Shown: positions 41,475-55,686, counted from the stretch's first letter. The stretch: 64,000 nucleotides of DNA from Zarea fungicola (GCA_900169235.1 FWCC01000048.1:148745-212744); one strand, 5' to 3'. Notes: generated from the letters alone by a model not told the origin. Numbers and translations: made by a program.

Positions 41475-42329
41475 ATGGTATGGCCGTTTGGATCGTCACC
41501 ACCAGACCAAGGTAAACCCAAACCCGAAGATAAGCGACGACCAATTGAATGGGACAAGTCGCTTGGTCCAGTGCCTGGGCCGCTTGACGCCGCCAAGGAA
41601 TGGGCGCCTGTGGTGATTTCTTCCCTGGTCGGTCTCGGCGCACTACAGCTCTACGCGAACTATCTACGACGAATACCAGGGGCTGCCTTCATCAAGCAGT
41701 CAGCATTTCGAAAGAAAACACTATATGGTCGCGTAACGAGCGTCGGTGACGGTGACAACTTTCACCTGTTCCATACTCCAGGCGGCAGAGCCGTGGGTTG
41801 GGGCTGGCTACGAAGAGTTCCCGAGAAGCGGAAAGAATTAAAGGATCGTACGGTAAGCGGTACTGCGAGAGGAAAAACTCGTCTTCACCGAGTGCTGACA
41901 ATATCCAAAAAAAAATTGCAGATACCGGTTCGCCTCGCAGGTGTTGACGCGCCGGAGGGAGCCCACTTTGGACGACCAGCGCAACCATACTCGGACGAAG
42001 CCCTGAAATGGCTTACGAACTATATCCTGCACCGCAACGTCCGAGCGCACATCTACAAGAGGGACCAGTATAACCGTGTCGTAGCCACTGTCTATGTATG
42101 GCGCTTTCCGATGCGCCGCAATGTCGGTCTGGAAATGGTGAAGCGCGGACTGGCGACGGTGTACGAAGCAAAGTCGGGGGCCGAGTTTGGTGGCATGAAG
42201 AGCGTGTATGAAAAGGCCGAGGCCAAGGCCAAGAGAAAGAAACTGGGCATGTGGGCTGGCAAGGCGAGCGAGTTTGAGAGCCCGCGTGCGTACAAGAGTC
42301 GATATTCTGGTCAAAACAGTGATCAATGA
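41475..42329 (+). CDS. LCL3: Lcl3-type membrane-anchored SNase-like endonuclease
   Basis: Exons are 41475-41852 and 41922-42329, giving 261 residues. It starts [20 protein letters not shown]. One membrane segment lies at about 43-63 ([18 protein letters not shown]). The staphylococcal-nuclease domain starts [19 protein letters not shown]. Candidate catalytic residues are visible: Arg in [12 protein letters not shown], Glu in the same motif, and Arg in [15 protein letters not shown]. Yeast Lcl3 is a mitochondrial or ER-linked protein of unclear role. The intron (69 bp, GTAAGC...TTGCAG, CTGAC branch) is a multiple of three without a stop, so retention would insert 23 residues before IPVRLAG. 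Confidence 0.92.
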   Translation: MVWPFGSSPPDQGKPKPEDKRRPIEWDKSLGPVPGPLDAAKEWAPVVISSLVGLGALQLYANYLRRIPGAAFIKQSAFRKKTLYGRVTSVGDGDNFHLFHTPGGRAVGWGWLRRVPEKRKELKDRTVSGTARGKTRLHRVLTISKKKLQIPVRLAGVDAPEGAHFGRPAQPYSDEALKWLTNYILHRNVRAHIYKRDQYNRVVATVYVWRFPMRRNVGLEMVKRGLATVYEAKSGAEFGGMKSVYEKAEAKAKRKKLGMWAGKASEFESPRAYKSRYSGQNSDQ

Positions 42330-45196
42330 TGCGTGGGACCTTCGCCAGCGACAGAGGGACTGAACTGTGTCCGCTAGACGAAAAGGCAATGGCTTTCGCG
42401 ACTACAAAGCCTGGCCTCCTCACATGATAGATCTGCAGAACGGTATACCGACAGCTCCGCGTTCCAATACCAGGCACATGACGCTCAGTCATATCGGAAA
42501 TAAAGATATGGATAAACAAATCTTTTGGAAGACATTCATCTACAGCTCTTCACAAGCCGCGAGCAGATAGGTGGGACCATGACGACAGTCATGATTGGAA
42601 TGTAAAGCCATCGGCCGGGCAATAGGTAGAATACCTTGCACAATTCTCTGCTGCTAACTAATGCTGTCGAAGCCGCCGCCAAAGCAAAGTTACACCAATT
42701 TTAAACTGGGGAATTCTGTTGGACTATAAACGGTAACATGTCATTCGATAGATGATACTTCATCCGAGGCACCTCCTCAATTTTGTCACACGCAATGGCG
42801 GTGCCTCTCATCGTATACAAGTACATAGAACGGTACAACAGCCTGTATGCTGCAGAGTCGGCCTACACTATTGATTCTAAGATGAAATAAAATAAAAACT
42901 CCAGACATATTAGAAATATGAAAAAAAGCCAAGTTGTTCCCGTTTACATATATTATCCCACGTTAACCTTGGTGGTGGTGCAAAGCTGAGTCTTGCCTTT
43001 ATTAGCGCGTGTACGGAGTGCTATGTACACATGTCTGCCTTGTCCTCCAGAAAGCCAAGAGAAACGTAGTACCAGCGGCAATCAAACCTTAGAAAAAAGA
43101 ACAAAGAAACAGATAAAAGAGTAAAACGGAATGGTGGGGTGGCTAAGCTTCGGTACGGAGTATTTACTATACTCTCCAATGAAAAATATTACGTTGCTTT
43201 GAGGACAGCAGCGAGTTTATTATGGGCCACAGAGCAGAGGTTTTGACATGCAAGGGTCGTCGAAATCTCACCTAGGGCGGTCAGAGAGGAACTAGGAAAG
43301 GAAAAAACAAAAGGAAAAAGTGGTTGGAACCCATGTTGAGCAAAATGCATGATGCAGGAGTCTGCATGAAAAAAGGCAGCCACAGTTGCATGGGTTGAGA
43401 AGCTAAAGCAAGGGTGAATGGGATGTTGGAAGGAAAGGAAAAGAAGCCCATTGGAGGGGGTGCTTAAAGGCAATGTTTGAACAGCCAAGGCTGCAGCAGA
43501 AGGGATTGGTGGTCGTATTGTGGCATCTTTGTCTCGAGGGTTTGGTTTTCGTGTGGAGGGAGACTGAGCAGCTCAAGCAAGGTATCCCGAGAGATGGCCA
43601 TTTGATTGAGCGTTGCTTTTACTTGTTGAGTTGCTTGATGATTTGTCCTGTAATTTTCCGATTCCATCGGTAACGATCTTTTAGTACATCTCCGTGTTTA
43701 GGGGAGGTTCCCACGAAACGCTTCTTTGACAGTTTCAAATACCGTTTCTACAGGTCCGTCTCCTTCCGGAGGGTTTGTTGGAAGCCCCTGAGACTTTTGC
43801 TTGGTTTGCAGTTTGTCGCCCACTGCCCACTGCCCACTGCCAACGCCACCCTTTGCCACCCCCCAAAGTTGCCTTCTGGACTGCTGAGAGCTCGACTTGG
43901 AACCTCCCTCCATCTGATGCTATTGAGCTGTTGATTGTATGATCAGCAGTGTCAAGTCAGCCACAGCCTGGTGACTTGTGTACATGTCGGTAAGCGGTGA
44001 TTCGTCTAATGTAATTAAAGTACTCCGTAGTCTCGTTGGTACTACGCAGAGCAACGCTTGGGACCCGGTAGAGCTGGCGCTTTTACAGAAGGGATTGGGC
44101 ATTGGTGTCTAGTACCGGCTTGTACAACATGGCCTTGTTCTCGTATTGGTCCGACAGCTGCAATTGCTCTTCTGTGTGACTGACTTGGGCACCTGCAGCA
44201 TTTTATGTTTTGTGTTTATCTTCTCCTGTTTATCTTGGTCTTCTATGTTTTTTAGAGTTCAAGCGACGATGGCACTAAAGATTGAATTCCGCGTACAAGT
44301 CAGGAACCAAGATGCTAGGTACTAGGTATCCAAGAACCAGTCGAAACATCTATAGTAGGTACCGTAGTAGCCGTCCACTAGAGCCACTGAACCCACTGCA
44401 GCCATGCACTGAAGCCGGCAGCATCCCCCCGCTCCAAGGGTGCTGAGTGGCTGGCTGGGTCTTGCCAAACCCAGGTGTGGTGTCGAGGCCAATGAGCGCT
44501 TTGCCCCCTTTGTACTAGTGCACGCAGTTCGCTCCTTGTTACTTCCGCCAGGCACAAAACAAGCTCCCGAGCAAAACATGGCAGGCTCGCTGGAGTAGCA
44601 CCAGCAATTTCCCACATTCTTGAGGGGAAGCTTGGGGCACGCTCAGGCTTCTGGTGGCCTGTACGTCCGCTAACAACAAACGCTGTTTGGCCTGTTGTTC
44701 ACCATTTTCTCTTGCAGCTCGGGTCTGCCACACCTGCTACGGCGCACAGTCGTTGCACCAAACCATCCAGGCCATCCACACCTTCCTTCCCACCAGCCAT
44801 TCTCTTTCAAACAAAACTCTCGCGTTCACGCAAACAAAGGCTGCGCAGCCTACATCCAGCCCTTCGGCATCCGACTTTCGTCACCAACACGCTCTTTTTT
44901 TTTTTAACCTCTCTATCCACGGCGTCCGTTTCTTTCTTTCGTTTTTCTCCTTCGTCTCATAACCACCATAATCGCGCTCCAACACCGCTCCTACGTTTCG
45001 TGTACCGCTCTTTAGTCTTAATAACCACCCGACGCTATTTCGCTCCATTGTCGACCTCCTGATGCTCCAATAAACAGCAAACGCTTTTCGCATCCGCATC
45101 CCGATACGCCCCTGGAGGCTTGGCATCATCAATTAAACAGATTACTGAACCGACACGACTTCCTCCGCGTCTCTCCAACACAATTCCGCGTTCGCC
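42330..45196. other. Long intergenic interval and RAX2 5' leader
   Basis: About 2.9 kb without a recognisable gene. It contains TACGGAGTA 9-mers at 43154-43162 and (reverse complement) 44021-44029, and a 7-nt tandem repeat at 43819-43839. On the minus strand two adjacent short ATG frames (43698-43913 and 43464-43667) read like ordinary peptide but match nothing known to me. The last 500 bp before RAX2 are C/T-rich with several upstream ATGs. Confidence 0.5.
43819..43839. repeat. Tandem repeat (CCCACTG)x3
   Basis: Three perfect 7-bp units lie in the gene-free region upstream of RAX2. Confidence 0.9.
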
Positions 45197-48100
45197 ATGA
45201 GGCTGTCGTTTGGCCAGCGGCGCTCCTCGCGCCTTGGCCAGCGACATGGCTCCATTCTCACAGTTTTAGCAGTCGCGGGTCCCCTGCTGACAAAAGCAGT
45301 AGAATTCAAGCATGTACCTCCCGCCAACCTAGATTTTTCCATGCTTGGTCAGATCGGCATTGCTGGCGACTTCAGCGGCATTTCCCTGTATGAATACGAG
45401 GGCCAGGGCGGTCAGACCCGCAGCGCCAATGGCAGTGAGGCACTGCTTTCACAACTACCAAACAGTGCTTTATCGTCCACTGTTGAAACCGACGCTGCCA
45501 TTCGATCCATCTGCAATTTCAATTTCACCAGCAGCAAAACACGAGGCCTAGTAATGGCTGGAAATTTTACTAGTCTCGGTGGCCAGCAGTCCAAGGCAAT
45601 TGGCATCTACGACATGGACGCAAACAAAGTCATAACAGTTGACGGCCTCGAGGGTGAGGTCAATACTGTATACTGCGATCAGGATGCCGAAACTGTCTAC
45701 ATTGGCGGTAACTTCAAGAGTGGTAACTCAACTAACGCAATCACATGGGATAGCTCCAATGGGTTTAAGAATCTGCCCTTTGCGGGCTTCAATGGGCCCG
45801 TGAATGCTATTTCGAAATTGTCAAATGGCCACATTCTATTTGGCGGCAGGTTTACTGGCCTGGGCAACTTGAACACCAGTGCAACCCAGCGCGATAGCCA
45901 AATCCTTAACCTTGGAAGCGCCAAGATCTCCAGCCAGGGAAGCTCCACGAGAGCCGGATTTAGCGACCCCTCCAACGTCATATGTGCCAGCGGCGCCGAT
46001 TCTGCTGGCAACACCTGGCTTCTTCAGGATAATACAGCTGGCTTCTGGGACGCAGAATTCGGCTTCACCTTCGAGCCGACCACGGTCCGGATCTGGAACA
46101 CACATCTAGAAAATCGAGGAACAAAATCATTCAACATCCTTACGTTTCCCAATGGCCTCAATAACATCATGAACATGTCCTATGTTGATCCCGACACAGG
46201 CAAGAATGCCACGTGCGATCGTGTGTGCCCTCTCAGCAACGATCCCAAGGTCAAGTTTCAAGATTTCCACTTTGTCAACGTGGTCGGTATGAACAGACTT
46301 CGCATCGACATTGATGAGTGGTGGGGCAATGGCGCTGGCCTTGCCGGCTTCCAGATCTTCCAGGACAACATCTTCTCCTATGCTGTCAACGACTTCAACG
46401 AACCAAAGTGCCGCACTGGTGACTCCAACCCAATTTCCTCTGCTACCGCCTCCGGCCCGTGGCAAAAGTCACCAGCTCTGCAGAGCAAAGCAGAATATCT
46501 TACCGCCAAGTTAAAAGTCAACGGTGACAACGAAAACGTTACCGTTGTCTTCTACCCTAATATTCCACAGTCGGGCAACTACTCTATCAACCTTTGGACT
46601 CCTGGCTGCATACCTGATGGCACTTGTGCTAATCGGGGTCGAATTGAAGTCTCTGGCACCATGTCAAGCAGCTCATCCCAACCAGACTTTGATACACAAC
46701 TCTTTCAGACAAACAACTACGACAAGTATGACCAAATCTTTTTTGGCTTTGTGGAACGGACGTCCTCCAGTTTCCAGCCTAGCGTAACGCTACGTCCCAC
46801 TGCCGACCGGACTGTCCAAGATCTCATTGTTGTTGCCCAGCAAGTTGGCTTCAACCTCATCAGCTCTGTTGGTGGCTTGAATGGTCTGTACGACTTCGAC
46901 CCCAAAGGTCCCCCAGCCGATGAGACCAATCTCGACAGCTCGTCGTTCAATAAACTAGGATACAGCTTTGATAAGATATCCGGTGTCATGTCCCTCGTCN
47001 NCCTCGGGCGATACTACTTACATTGCCGGCAACTTTACATCAAACGCCCATAAGAATATTGTCGCCGTTTCCAGCACGGCCAGCGAGGCCAAAAATCTAG
47101 ATGGTGGCCTTAATGGTCAAGTTTCTGCCATGCACCTAGAGGGAAATAAACTCTACGTTGGTGGAAGGTTTTCCAACACTCTTTCCAGCAACACCAATGG
47201 GTTGAACAATGTCGCAGTCTACGATACTGGCAGCAATTCCTGGACACCACTTGGCGCCGGCCTCGACGGACCGGTCCAGTACGTCGTTCCGCTTCGCGTA
47301 AACACAACCGAAAATCAGCCCGAGACTGTCATTGCCTTTACTGGTTCCTTTACAAACGCAATTACCTATGGCAGCGTCCAAGCTACGCAGGTCAGTGGCT
47401 TTGCTATCTGGGTGCCCTCGCAAGGTATCTGGTTGCAGAACTCGGAAAACAACGTCCCAAGCTTCAGTGGAATTCTTACTGCTTCCTATTTGGATCTTAA
47501 TGGAAGCAACTCCTTGCTCGCCGGGTCTCTCGATGCTTCCACGCTTGCTGTTAACGGAATTGCCAGTCTCTCAAACGCTGGTCTTCGCCGCATGCCTACC
47601 AAAATCGAGGCCAAATCGCCTTCACCTGCCAAGCGAAGACGCAGTGTGCTACAAGGTACCGATGTTGCCGGCGTTGCCACCGGGACTTTTTACGAAAACA
47701 ACGGCCAGACTCTCACCATCCTGGCCGGCCACTTTACCGCCGAAGGCTCATCCAACAACACCACCATCCATAATTTGGTCTTTATTGACACCGCTAATAA
47801 GAACAGCACGAGCGGCCTCAAACAGGGTATCGACGATGACTCGACCTTTCTTGCTGTCGATACTTGGAACAATTTCCTGTTTGCAGGTGGCCAGGTGACT
47901 GGAAAGGTCAACGGAAACGATATCCATGGCATCGTTGGATGGGATCTTAATCGAAAAGACTTTGCTCACCAGCCTGCTGGACTTACCGGCGGCGATGGCG
48001 TTGTTTCCTCTATCGCTGTCCGGCCAACTGGCGCCGACGTATACGTTGGTGGCTCCTTTGATAAAGCTGGTGCACTTGATTGCCCTGGGTTGTGTGTCTA

Positions 48101-48917
48101 CAGTGTCAATGATGACCAGTGGACTCGCCCGGGCACGGTTGTTACAGGCACTGTCAGTTCACTCCAGTGGACTACCGACGATACTGTGCTTGTTGCCGGA
48201 GACTTGGATGCCAGCTCCAACGGTTCGCGGCCTTTGGCATACTACAACGCGAAGAAGCAAACCTGGATCGATTTTCCTGGAGTCGATAAAATCCCTGGAC
48301 CTGTGGACGTTCTAACAATCGCAAGTCAGGATCGCAAGCAATTCTGGGTCGGCGGCAAATCTCTCAAGGACAACTCGATCTTCTTGATGAAATATGACGG
48401 TTCTGATTGGCACTCGGTTGAGCAAAAGCTCCGCAACGACACTGTCCTCCGCAGTATCCAGATGTTCTCTCTTACCAAGAACCATGACTCAACCCCCTTG
48501 CTTGACAAAGACCAAGCTCTTATGATCACTGGAACTATGAACCTGCCTAACACTGTGTCTGCTTCGGCTTGCCTGTTCAACGGTACAGATTACTTGCCCT
48601 ACGCTTTAACCTCGAGCAATGGTCAGGCTGCTAGTAGCATTGGAAAGATCTTTTCGCAGAAATCCAACTACTTTGGCCGCGAGAAACACATGCCCCTGGT
48701 CTTTGTCGTGCTCATTGGTCTGGCCATCTCACTGGCGCTCATTCTCCTCATGGTTGTCGGCGGTATCATACTGGACCGCATCCGAAAGAAGCGTGAGGGC
48801 TACGTCCGCGCTCCCACTTCGATGCAAGACCGTGGAAGTGGCATTCAAAGAGTGCCGCCAAGAGAGCTCTTGGAGTCTTTAGGCAGAGTGCGTCCTGGTG
48901 GCTCACCAGCCGTTTGA
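45197..48917 (+). CDS. RAX2: Cortical polarity marker Rax2, interrupted by an NN gap
   Basis: One long frame from ATG 45197 reaches the NN at 47000-47001. The same protein continues after it in another frame (SGDTTYIAGNFTSNAHKNIV to 48917). The family text is continuous across the gap, so the true gap size differs from 2 by one base (modulo three). Total is about 1240 residues, the usual Rax2 length. An N-terminal signal/anchor (SILTVLAVAGPLLTKAVEF) precedes an extracellular beta-propeller-like body with many N-glycosylation sites (MAGNFTSLGG, YIGGNFKSGNST, ILFGGRFTGLG). Near the end is one membrane segment (PLVFVVLIGLAISLALILLM) and a cytosolic tail (RIRKKREGYVRAPTSMQDRG). In yeasts Rax2 marks past division sites; in filamentous fungi it affects polarity and septation. 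Confidence 0.92.
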
Positions 48918-51900
48918 GGCGCTCCCACCAGAGCTGTCGAGCGATTGTTTCAACATGTATTTGGCGTTTGGATACAACAGGGAATGAACTTTATTTCAAG
49001 CCTACTCATTTTTTTATGCGACATTGTTTTCTATTTTCTTTCTTTTCGACATCCAGCCTGTAACAACAGGCAAAAGCAATACTGCAGCCTCTGGAGTTTG
49101 CTATACATATTACGAGGTCACGACTACAGGTTATATATATTGAACCTTTTACAAACACCCACCCGCAGCGGAATATCTCTCTTTCGTTCCGCTACAAGCT
49201 GATACCTTCTTTCGTGTTTTTTCTTCTTCTTATTTCTTTTCGTCTTTTTGCACAAAAAGCCTACCTACAGTCAGCGATGTGTATATTACCATCTTTGTGG
49301 TAGCCTCCGCCACAAGAGCCACCCCTGATCTTTGCCCAGGAGAGCTGGGACAGTTCGGATTATAAAGACGAAGCAAGTGGTAATGGAATGGAATGGGTAT
49401 TATTAGGAGATGACCAGCGGAGAATAGTCCGAGAGATTCAATCCAGGGCTGAAGCATCTGCTTGTATTTTGTCCCAGAGCGGAGTGAAGGAAAAGGGATA
49501 GCTCAGTATATTGGGGAGCTTTCCTGGAATAATATGAATGAAAAATCTAACCAGCTATGTTTACATGTCCATGTGTGCTATAATCTATGGTTGAATAATT
49601 TTCAAGAGGGAATACATTGGTGCCCCTCGACAGTTTTTGTCTTTTATCCGCGCATTTGCTAACCAAGGGGCCGCCGACTTGTTTGATTTTGGGGTTTTAC
49701 CTTTTCATCCGTAAGTGAGGTGACGACATCCCCCCCCCCAAAAAAAAAAAGCAACTGCCAAAATTCAAGCCGTGATGCGATGCAAAAGCGTATTGGTCGC
49801 CATTAAACCGTTAGGATGCACATCCCTTCCCAACACGAAAAGAAGCAAAAATCTTGGCTTTTTAGTGGCGTTGCACTCCGTAACGGACCGCCAAGGCCAC
49901 TTTGCCCATGTCAAGAATTGTTCGGGAGATCCGCAGAACGAGCGACGATCACTTCCAGTTTTTTTTTTTTTTTTTGGTTTCGGGTTTAGAAATTCCGTAT
50001 ATTTCATCCGTTCTATTTTTCTTGGTACACTGCTGTTCACTTTTGCCTTGCAGGATTGGCCAGGTGAATTTGAGGGATGGGCTTTCTGCTAACCAGTCCA
50101 TACAAGAATAGATAGCTTCTGGTGGTCCCAAATCCATACACGGAAAGAGCCGTGTTCGCGTCGGAGAAACAAAATATTTCTGCGACAATTTACAAAAATC
50201 ACCATGTGGGAGGGCCGCCTTTCATTGATTGAAATTAAATCAGTAGTACACACACTCACACAAAAAAGGTGCGAGCGCGGTCTAAGACGACCATAGGACC
50301 CGCCAACTTGATTGAACCGCTTTGGTTGAATGCTGGCACAGGAAAAAGGAGACAAATGTGGCTGTCGGGTAGGGAGCGATGCGGTACCAGGAAATCAAGA
50401 TGTCGGCACTTGGGGGTTCAGCCCAAAAAACCCGCCTGACTCCGTATTTTGGCGGAAAGAGGACAAAGTACGGCGGATTAATCCGTACATGCTATCGGCC
50501 TAGAACCCTACATAAATTAACACAAGATATTAATGTCGCAATATGCTATACCCTGTCCAAATGGAACACGGCCCAGAAACCCCATTGCCCCAGGTTTCCT
50601 TCAACATTGCTGTTGGACAGGTGGAGGTGGATTTGCTTGCTTGGTCTGGATTCCAACACCAGAGACTTTCCATATACATCCGTATCCAAACCAGATCTCC
50701 TGGCTGTCGGTGAGCATGATGACGGTTGTCGGCCTTTCTTTCCTTTTTCCCACCCGTTAACGTCATGAATTGCACGTGTGGTCTCAAGGTACACCATGCA
50801 TTTCTGTTGTGTGACACTGGTGTGCATCCAGTTCAAGCAGGGCGTTGCCGCCACAGGCGGGGAACATAGCTCGGCACATGGGCATCCGAGCAAAAAGTTG
50901 CGAGGAGAGGGCTTCCTCTTAGTTGGATAATGAAACCGCATGAATAACTGGAGAACGTCAAGTGTTGTTCGTCTAGCGTGGTTGCGTGGATGCTTTCATT
51001 AATGGGCTAGTAATTTCTACAATGACGCCGCTCTCCAGCGTCTCCTAGTTTCTAGAGCGGCGTCTCCTAGCTTCTTTGGCAAAACTGCCAGTATCGACCA
51101 GTTCGAGTTTGTTGAGCGAGTCAGTCATGGTAGTAATTTCCGTTGCTTGGGCCGGTGATTCTGGGCAGTACACCGAACACCGGCGCGACGTGAACCGGTT
51201 TAGGCATTCATGTCCATGGAACAGTCGCCGGAAGCCAAACGGCAGGCCACTTCGACCATGATGCATAACCGAGTCGTGCAATCCCACGATGTACAGCAAG
51301 GGATCGATTCGCAGGCTGACTGTGCAGAGCAGGCATAGCTGAAGCACTACATCTCGTCAGGATTGGTGCGAAGATGGCGCTCGGTTACATTCACACTTTC
51401 TGTTGGACGTGGAATGAGTTACTGTGCTATTCTGTTGCGAAGAGCTTTATCCAGCTTTGTTTTGTTATGACGGGACATGACAAGGTTTCACTCGGGTTGG
51501 GATTAAGTGGCGATTTAGATTTCTGAGCATTGACGTTGTTTGGGGCTGAAGTAGCATCACTTGATATTAAAATGAAACGGAAACTGCGTGCAAACCCGAC
51601 CAGGAGAGCATAATCCGGCATGGGCAGCCGGTGTCTGCTATGTATACTCGGCAGATGGGGAGCGACGACAACGTATGTATAATGAGCGAATTGATACGTA
51701 AAACTGGCCTATCGCAAGACTGATAAAGGGCCATGGCATGTGTGCCGTAATAAGAAGCCCTTGTCGGTGTTTCCTGGTTGGCAACTGCTCTCGTTATCAC
51801 GTCGCATTGGTCTTGATGTTGTTCACAAGGCTGGTTGGGGCAGGCTTTCCCGGGTGCGGGTGCCGGATGGACATTCCGCAGGCCGGACAACCACGGCGGC

Positions 51901-52133
51901 CAACAATGCGAGAGCCGGATGGCTACGAATAGTATGTACTCTTTGTAATACGAGTAAATTGCCCCAGCTATCGATTTAGTTGATGCGAGGGTAATAGAGG
52001 GTGGTAGGAGGCCGCCATTGGCCGTGGTTGTTTCTTGGTTGCCGTATGTTTGTTGTGCGCTCCATACTTCGATTCATGCTTTCGTCATGGCTGCCAGCGC
52101 GGGCCTGCTAACCAGGTTGCCATGTTGGACGAG

Positions 52134-52157
52134 GTAATTGGGTAATTGGGTAATTGG
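52134..52157. repeat. Tandem repeat (GTAATTGG)x3 flanked by GGACGAG copies
   Basis: Three perfect 8-bp units are bounded on both sides by GGACGAG. The flanking duplication suggests slippage or a repair footprint. Confidence 0.9.
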
Positions 52158-55100
52158 GACGAGGAATAAGTGACGACATGTCCTGGTTCAGCGCAAAGAG
52201 TAGCTGAGGTTGGCTCACAGATAGAGGCAGTGACGAAATTGGGGGACACTATCCAGAGACAATCGAATAGAAAAAGAGGTGAACCAGGAGACAAGCGACT
52301 CCATGCAGCGTGTTTCAAGTGACTGGAATAGGCTTACTGCGTCGCCATTGAGGGGCCATTCAGAAAACAGAATAGCATGGGTTTAAGAGGATAAAGCGGA
52401 GGAGTGGGATAAAAGAGGAAAAAGGCGAGAGACAAGGATGGTAGAGACATGGACTTTCCGTCTGGCAACTGGCAACTGGCAACCTACTAGTAGCAAAGGG
52501 TTTTGCCAGTAGGGGGATGTGGCTTGAAGAAGGCGTGACCGGGAGGATGAAGTGGCGTAAAATAAATAGGAGCCGGTCCCATTTATATTTTGTGGATCCC
52601 GACGAGGTGGCGTTTGCTGGTAAAAAATGTGGTGTACATGTAGGGTTCAGAATGTGGGACATCCCGTTCGTACCCTGTTGTACCTTGTACCCTGCGAACC
52701 ACCCTTGTGCCTGAAGATTAATGGAGAGAATGCAGCACAGAGCAGAGCAAGCCTGGCCGTTGATACTGGAGTTTGCGCAGTTGGTTGAAAGGGCATCTAT
52801 TTCGAACAATCATGCCTATTTTTTCTGACTTCCAAACGGCACAATGACGTTTATCACCAAGTTCCTTCACATGTAAATCAGAAACGTTGAAAGTAAAAGC
52901 AGGGACCCAACGCGGCTGTGAGGCTACCTGTGGGGCAATTCAAGCCTGGGACGGAGTACCGGTACAATACATCTACGGACTACGGTCATCCTATCTGCGG
53001 GAGTTGTTCACCGTGAAAGTCGGTAATACGGCAATTCCAAGTTGATTTTTTTTCTTTTAAAAAATAAAATAAAAATAAAACTGAAATTGAGATGCCAAAT
53101 AATCCTCACAAGTACGGCATGCAAACGAATTGTTGAATTGGCACGAAATTGGCTATTCTAGAAAACTGTCCGTGGACATCTTGTATTGGCATGTGCGCTG
53201 TACAACGCCAACGCTTGCGATTGACTCGACATGCAAGACATTCTTCTTTCATTTCATTTTTTAGTCATTATAAACATGGCATTCAGTTATTGGCCTGTAA
53301 ACTGGCTAAATAACTAACCCAACACAAACTCGTTACAGCCCAAGTCACAACCCACTCTTCTGTACACTATTATTGCTCCCCCAGGCAGCCAGGCAGCCAG
53401 ATAAAAAAACAATGTATTCGCAGGTACTTCTTGCCTGCTCAAACTGCTCCATACAGCTGACAGAACAAGCATCAAGCTAGCGCACCGGGGGTGGGGGAAG
53501 AATGGAGATGGCGCAAATGCTTGGCTGCTTGTCCATCGCCTTGGGTCCTATCAACGTGGCTTGTGATTGGCCCACACCTGGCGATCAAGAAATACCAGCA
53601 GAGCCAGTTTTGAGGTATAGAGACACGGTGCGACACGGTGCATCATGAAGCAGCTCGTACGGTACGGAGTACTAGGGCAAGTCATTTATGTACGCTTTTA
53701 TGTACACTTGCTTCGGAAAAAGCCCACATTGTGTAGGTTGTATGCAGATGTGCAGGCAACTTATAGGCGCCCTTTTGCCTCCAGGTACGGAGACGTGCTA
53801 ACAATTGCAAACCAGTGCATGCGATATTACTGATCACTTGTCTAGCTAGCGTCTCGCTGCAGTAAATTTTCATTCCGCCGTGGTTCCCATGCCCACACCG
53901 CTTGCAGCCTCAGCCCGAAATTGACAGGAATAGTTCGCACTGTATACAAAAAGCGAAGGACAGGCCTACATGCACACATGCATTTCATGGCTTGCACTGC
54001 GAAAAAGGCGATGCAGCTATGGTTCTCTTTTTCGAGATTCAATTGCAGTTGCTGCCAACTTGAAAAAAAAAGAGGCCCTGATTTACAAGTCGAACCCACC
54101 TGTCGTCAACTTTGACATTGATCGACCAGATGAATTGCCCGTTGCCGTCCGCCACGTTTTTGCAAAGGGGGAGGGGGGACAATCATTTGAGCTTAACCGA
54201 GAAGCCGTGCCTGTAGATTCAGAAACATTTCAAGCAAGCAGCAGCCTCAAAAAAAAAAAAAGGTCATTATTGGGCTCCAAGAAAACACGTAGATTATCAA
54301 CGCATAGTTGAATGAATGGTATGCATGCCGCTACCTGCCTGGCGATCGTGGCTCTTGCTCACATGCTGTGCCGCCAGCTCGGAATTTCATGCCCTCTCTT
54401 TATTTTGTTGTCTCCCAATCGCCCGCTAGCAACACAATAAGTAATAATTTGGGATCCAGTAATCCTTGCTACTAACAGCATTTGCGACCTGTGAATCAGG
54501 CCACCGCTAATGCTGCCGAAAGCTAGGTGCAGATGTGTACGTGAGGTGGTTATGCATGCTACCACATTCTCCTGGCCCCGCATCCCCCCAGTAGAGGCTT
54601 TTTGATGTCATTGTACGATTTCTGGCCTTCTTCGCTGCCCAAATTTGCCATCCAATTGCGTTGTGCGCTATTTCAGTTTTCATGTAACGGCTATTTCAGT
54701 CGTATGGAGTTGCGTCACTCAGCCGGCAAAAGTATTCATGTGCTCAGTCCACCGCATTTGCCCCCTCATTCCCCTCCCTCTTCTCGTCCAGCCTCACTCA
54801 ATTCTTGATTTCGGACCATCCCATGCAAGAAAAACATTCAACCCCCATTTTACTCCACATACAACTTACGCCTTGTTTTCCCTCTTCTTGCAAACTAGAC
54901 ATTTCTCATAAGAACCACCTTGCAGTGCCAGGGACTTGAGGCTGATAAATGTCTACCCCATGCAGCATCATCTACGTCACAGGAATTCTCTCAGTTGTGC
55001 TTGAATCCGTGCACTAGTATTGGGTAGAAAGTGTCACTTCCCGCGCTGCCCTCCCAATCCTTATTATGGATTGGGACCAGAACTGTATTATGCACATGAA

Positions 55101-55686
55101 ATCGTGCGGGGGGGTCGTCACATCATGGCTGAGCCTCCCCGTTACGACAGACTTTTAAACGGCCCAGGTAATTTTTAGAAACCTCTTGTCAGATGGCAGG
55201 GTGTTATTAGCCACTGATACTGCACCATTGTGTAACTTGTACGGAGAAGAAAAATGCACTAGGTCAATACTTGTAGCTGATTTAAAGGCTGGTTATTATC
55301 AGTAAGAGATAGTTAGATATGCACCCGATGGAAAATGATAATCACTTGTGCCATCGTCTAAACGTTCTCTTTCTCTCTTTTAGCGAAGCAACATCCGGAC
55401 CGGCTTCGGCAAGGACGGATCAAGACGGCCGTGTAGATAACAGCCTCTAGTGAACCCCGTCCGGGGCGGCGCTCATTGTTCTGCGTGTGATCCGGCCGAG
55501 GGAGACGCGACCGCTTTTTCCTTTCTTTTTCCTTTCGTTGAGAATTTTCTTCTTCCGATTTTTCTTGTGAAGTGGATTCCTCCGTATCGGGTTAAAAAAC
55601 GGACACATTGTCAAACACATGTTGAAAATACGGTAAGTGTACTGGCTCTCATAGTAGATAGTGAGATAGGACAGGAAGAAGAAAGC

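Noticed and set aside
50285..50300. Possible 5S rRNA start (ACGACCATAGGA)
   Set aside because: Only 12 bases resemble a fungal 5S gene; the following sequence does not.
52360..52809. 149-codon minus-strand ORF in the flbC desert
   Set aside because: Its Cys/Pro/Leu-rich composition arises from complement of G/A-rich DNA; no family match and no splice support.
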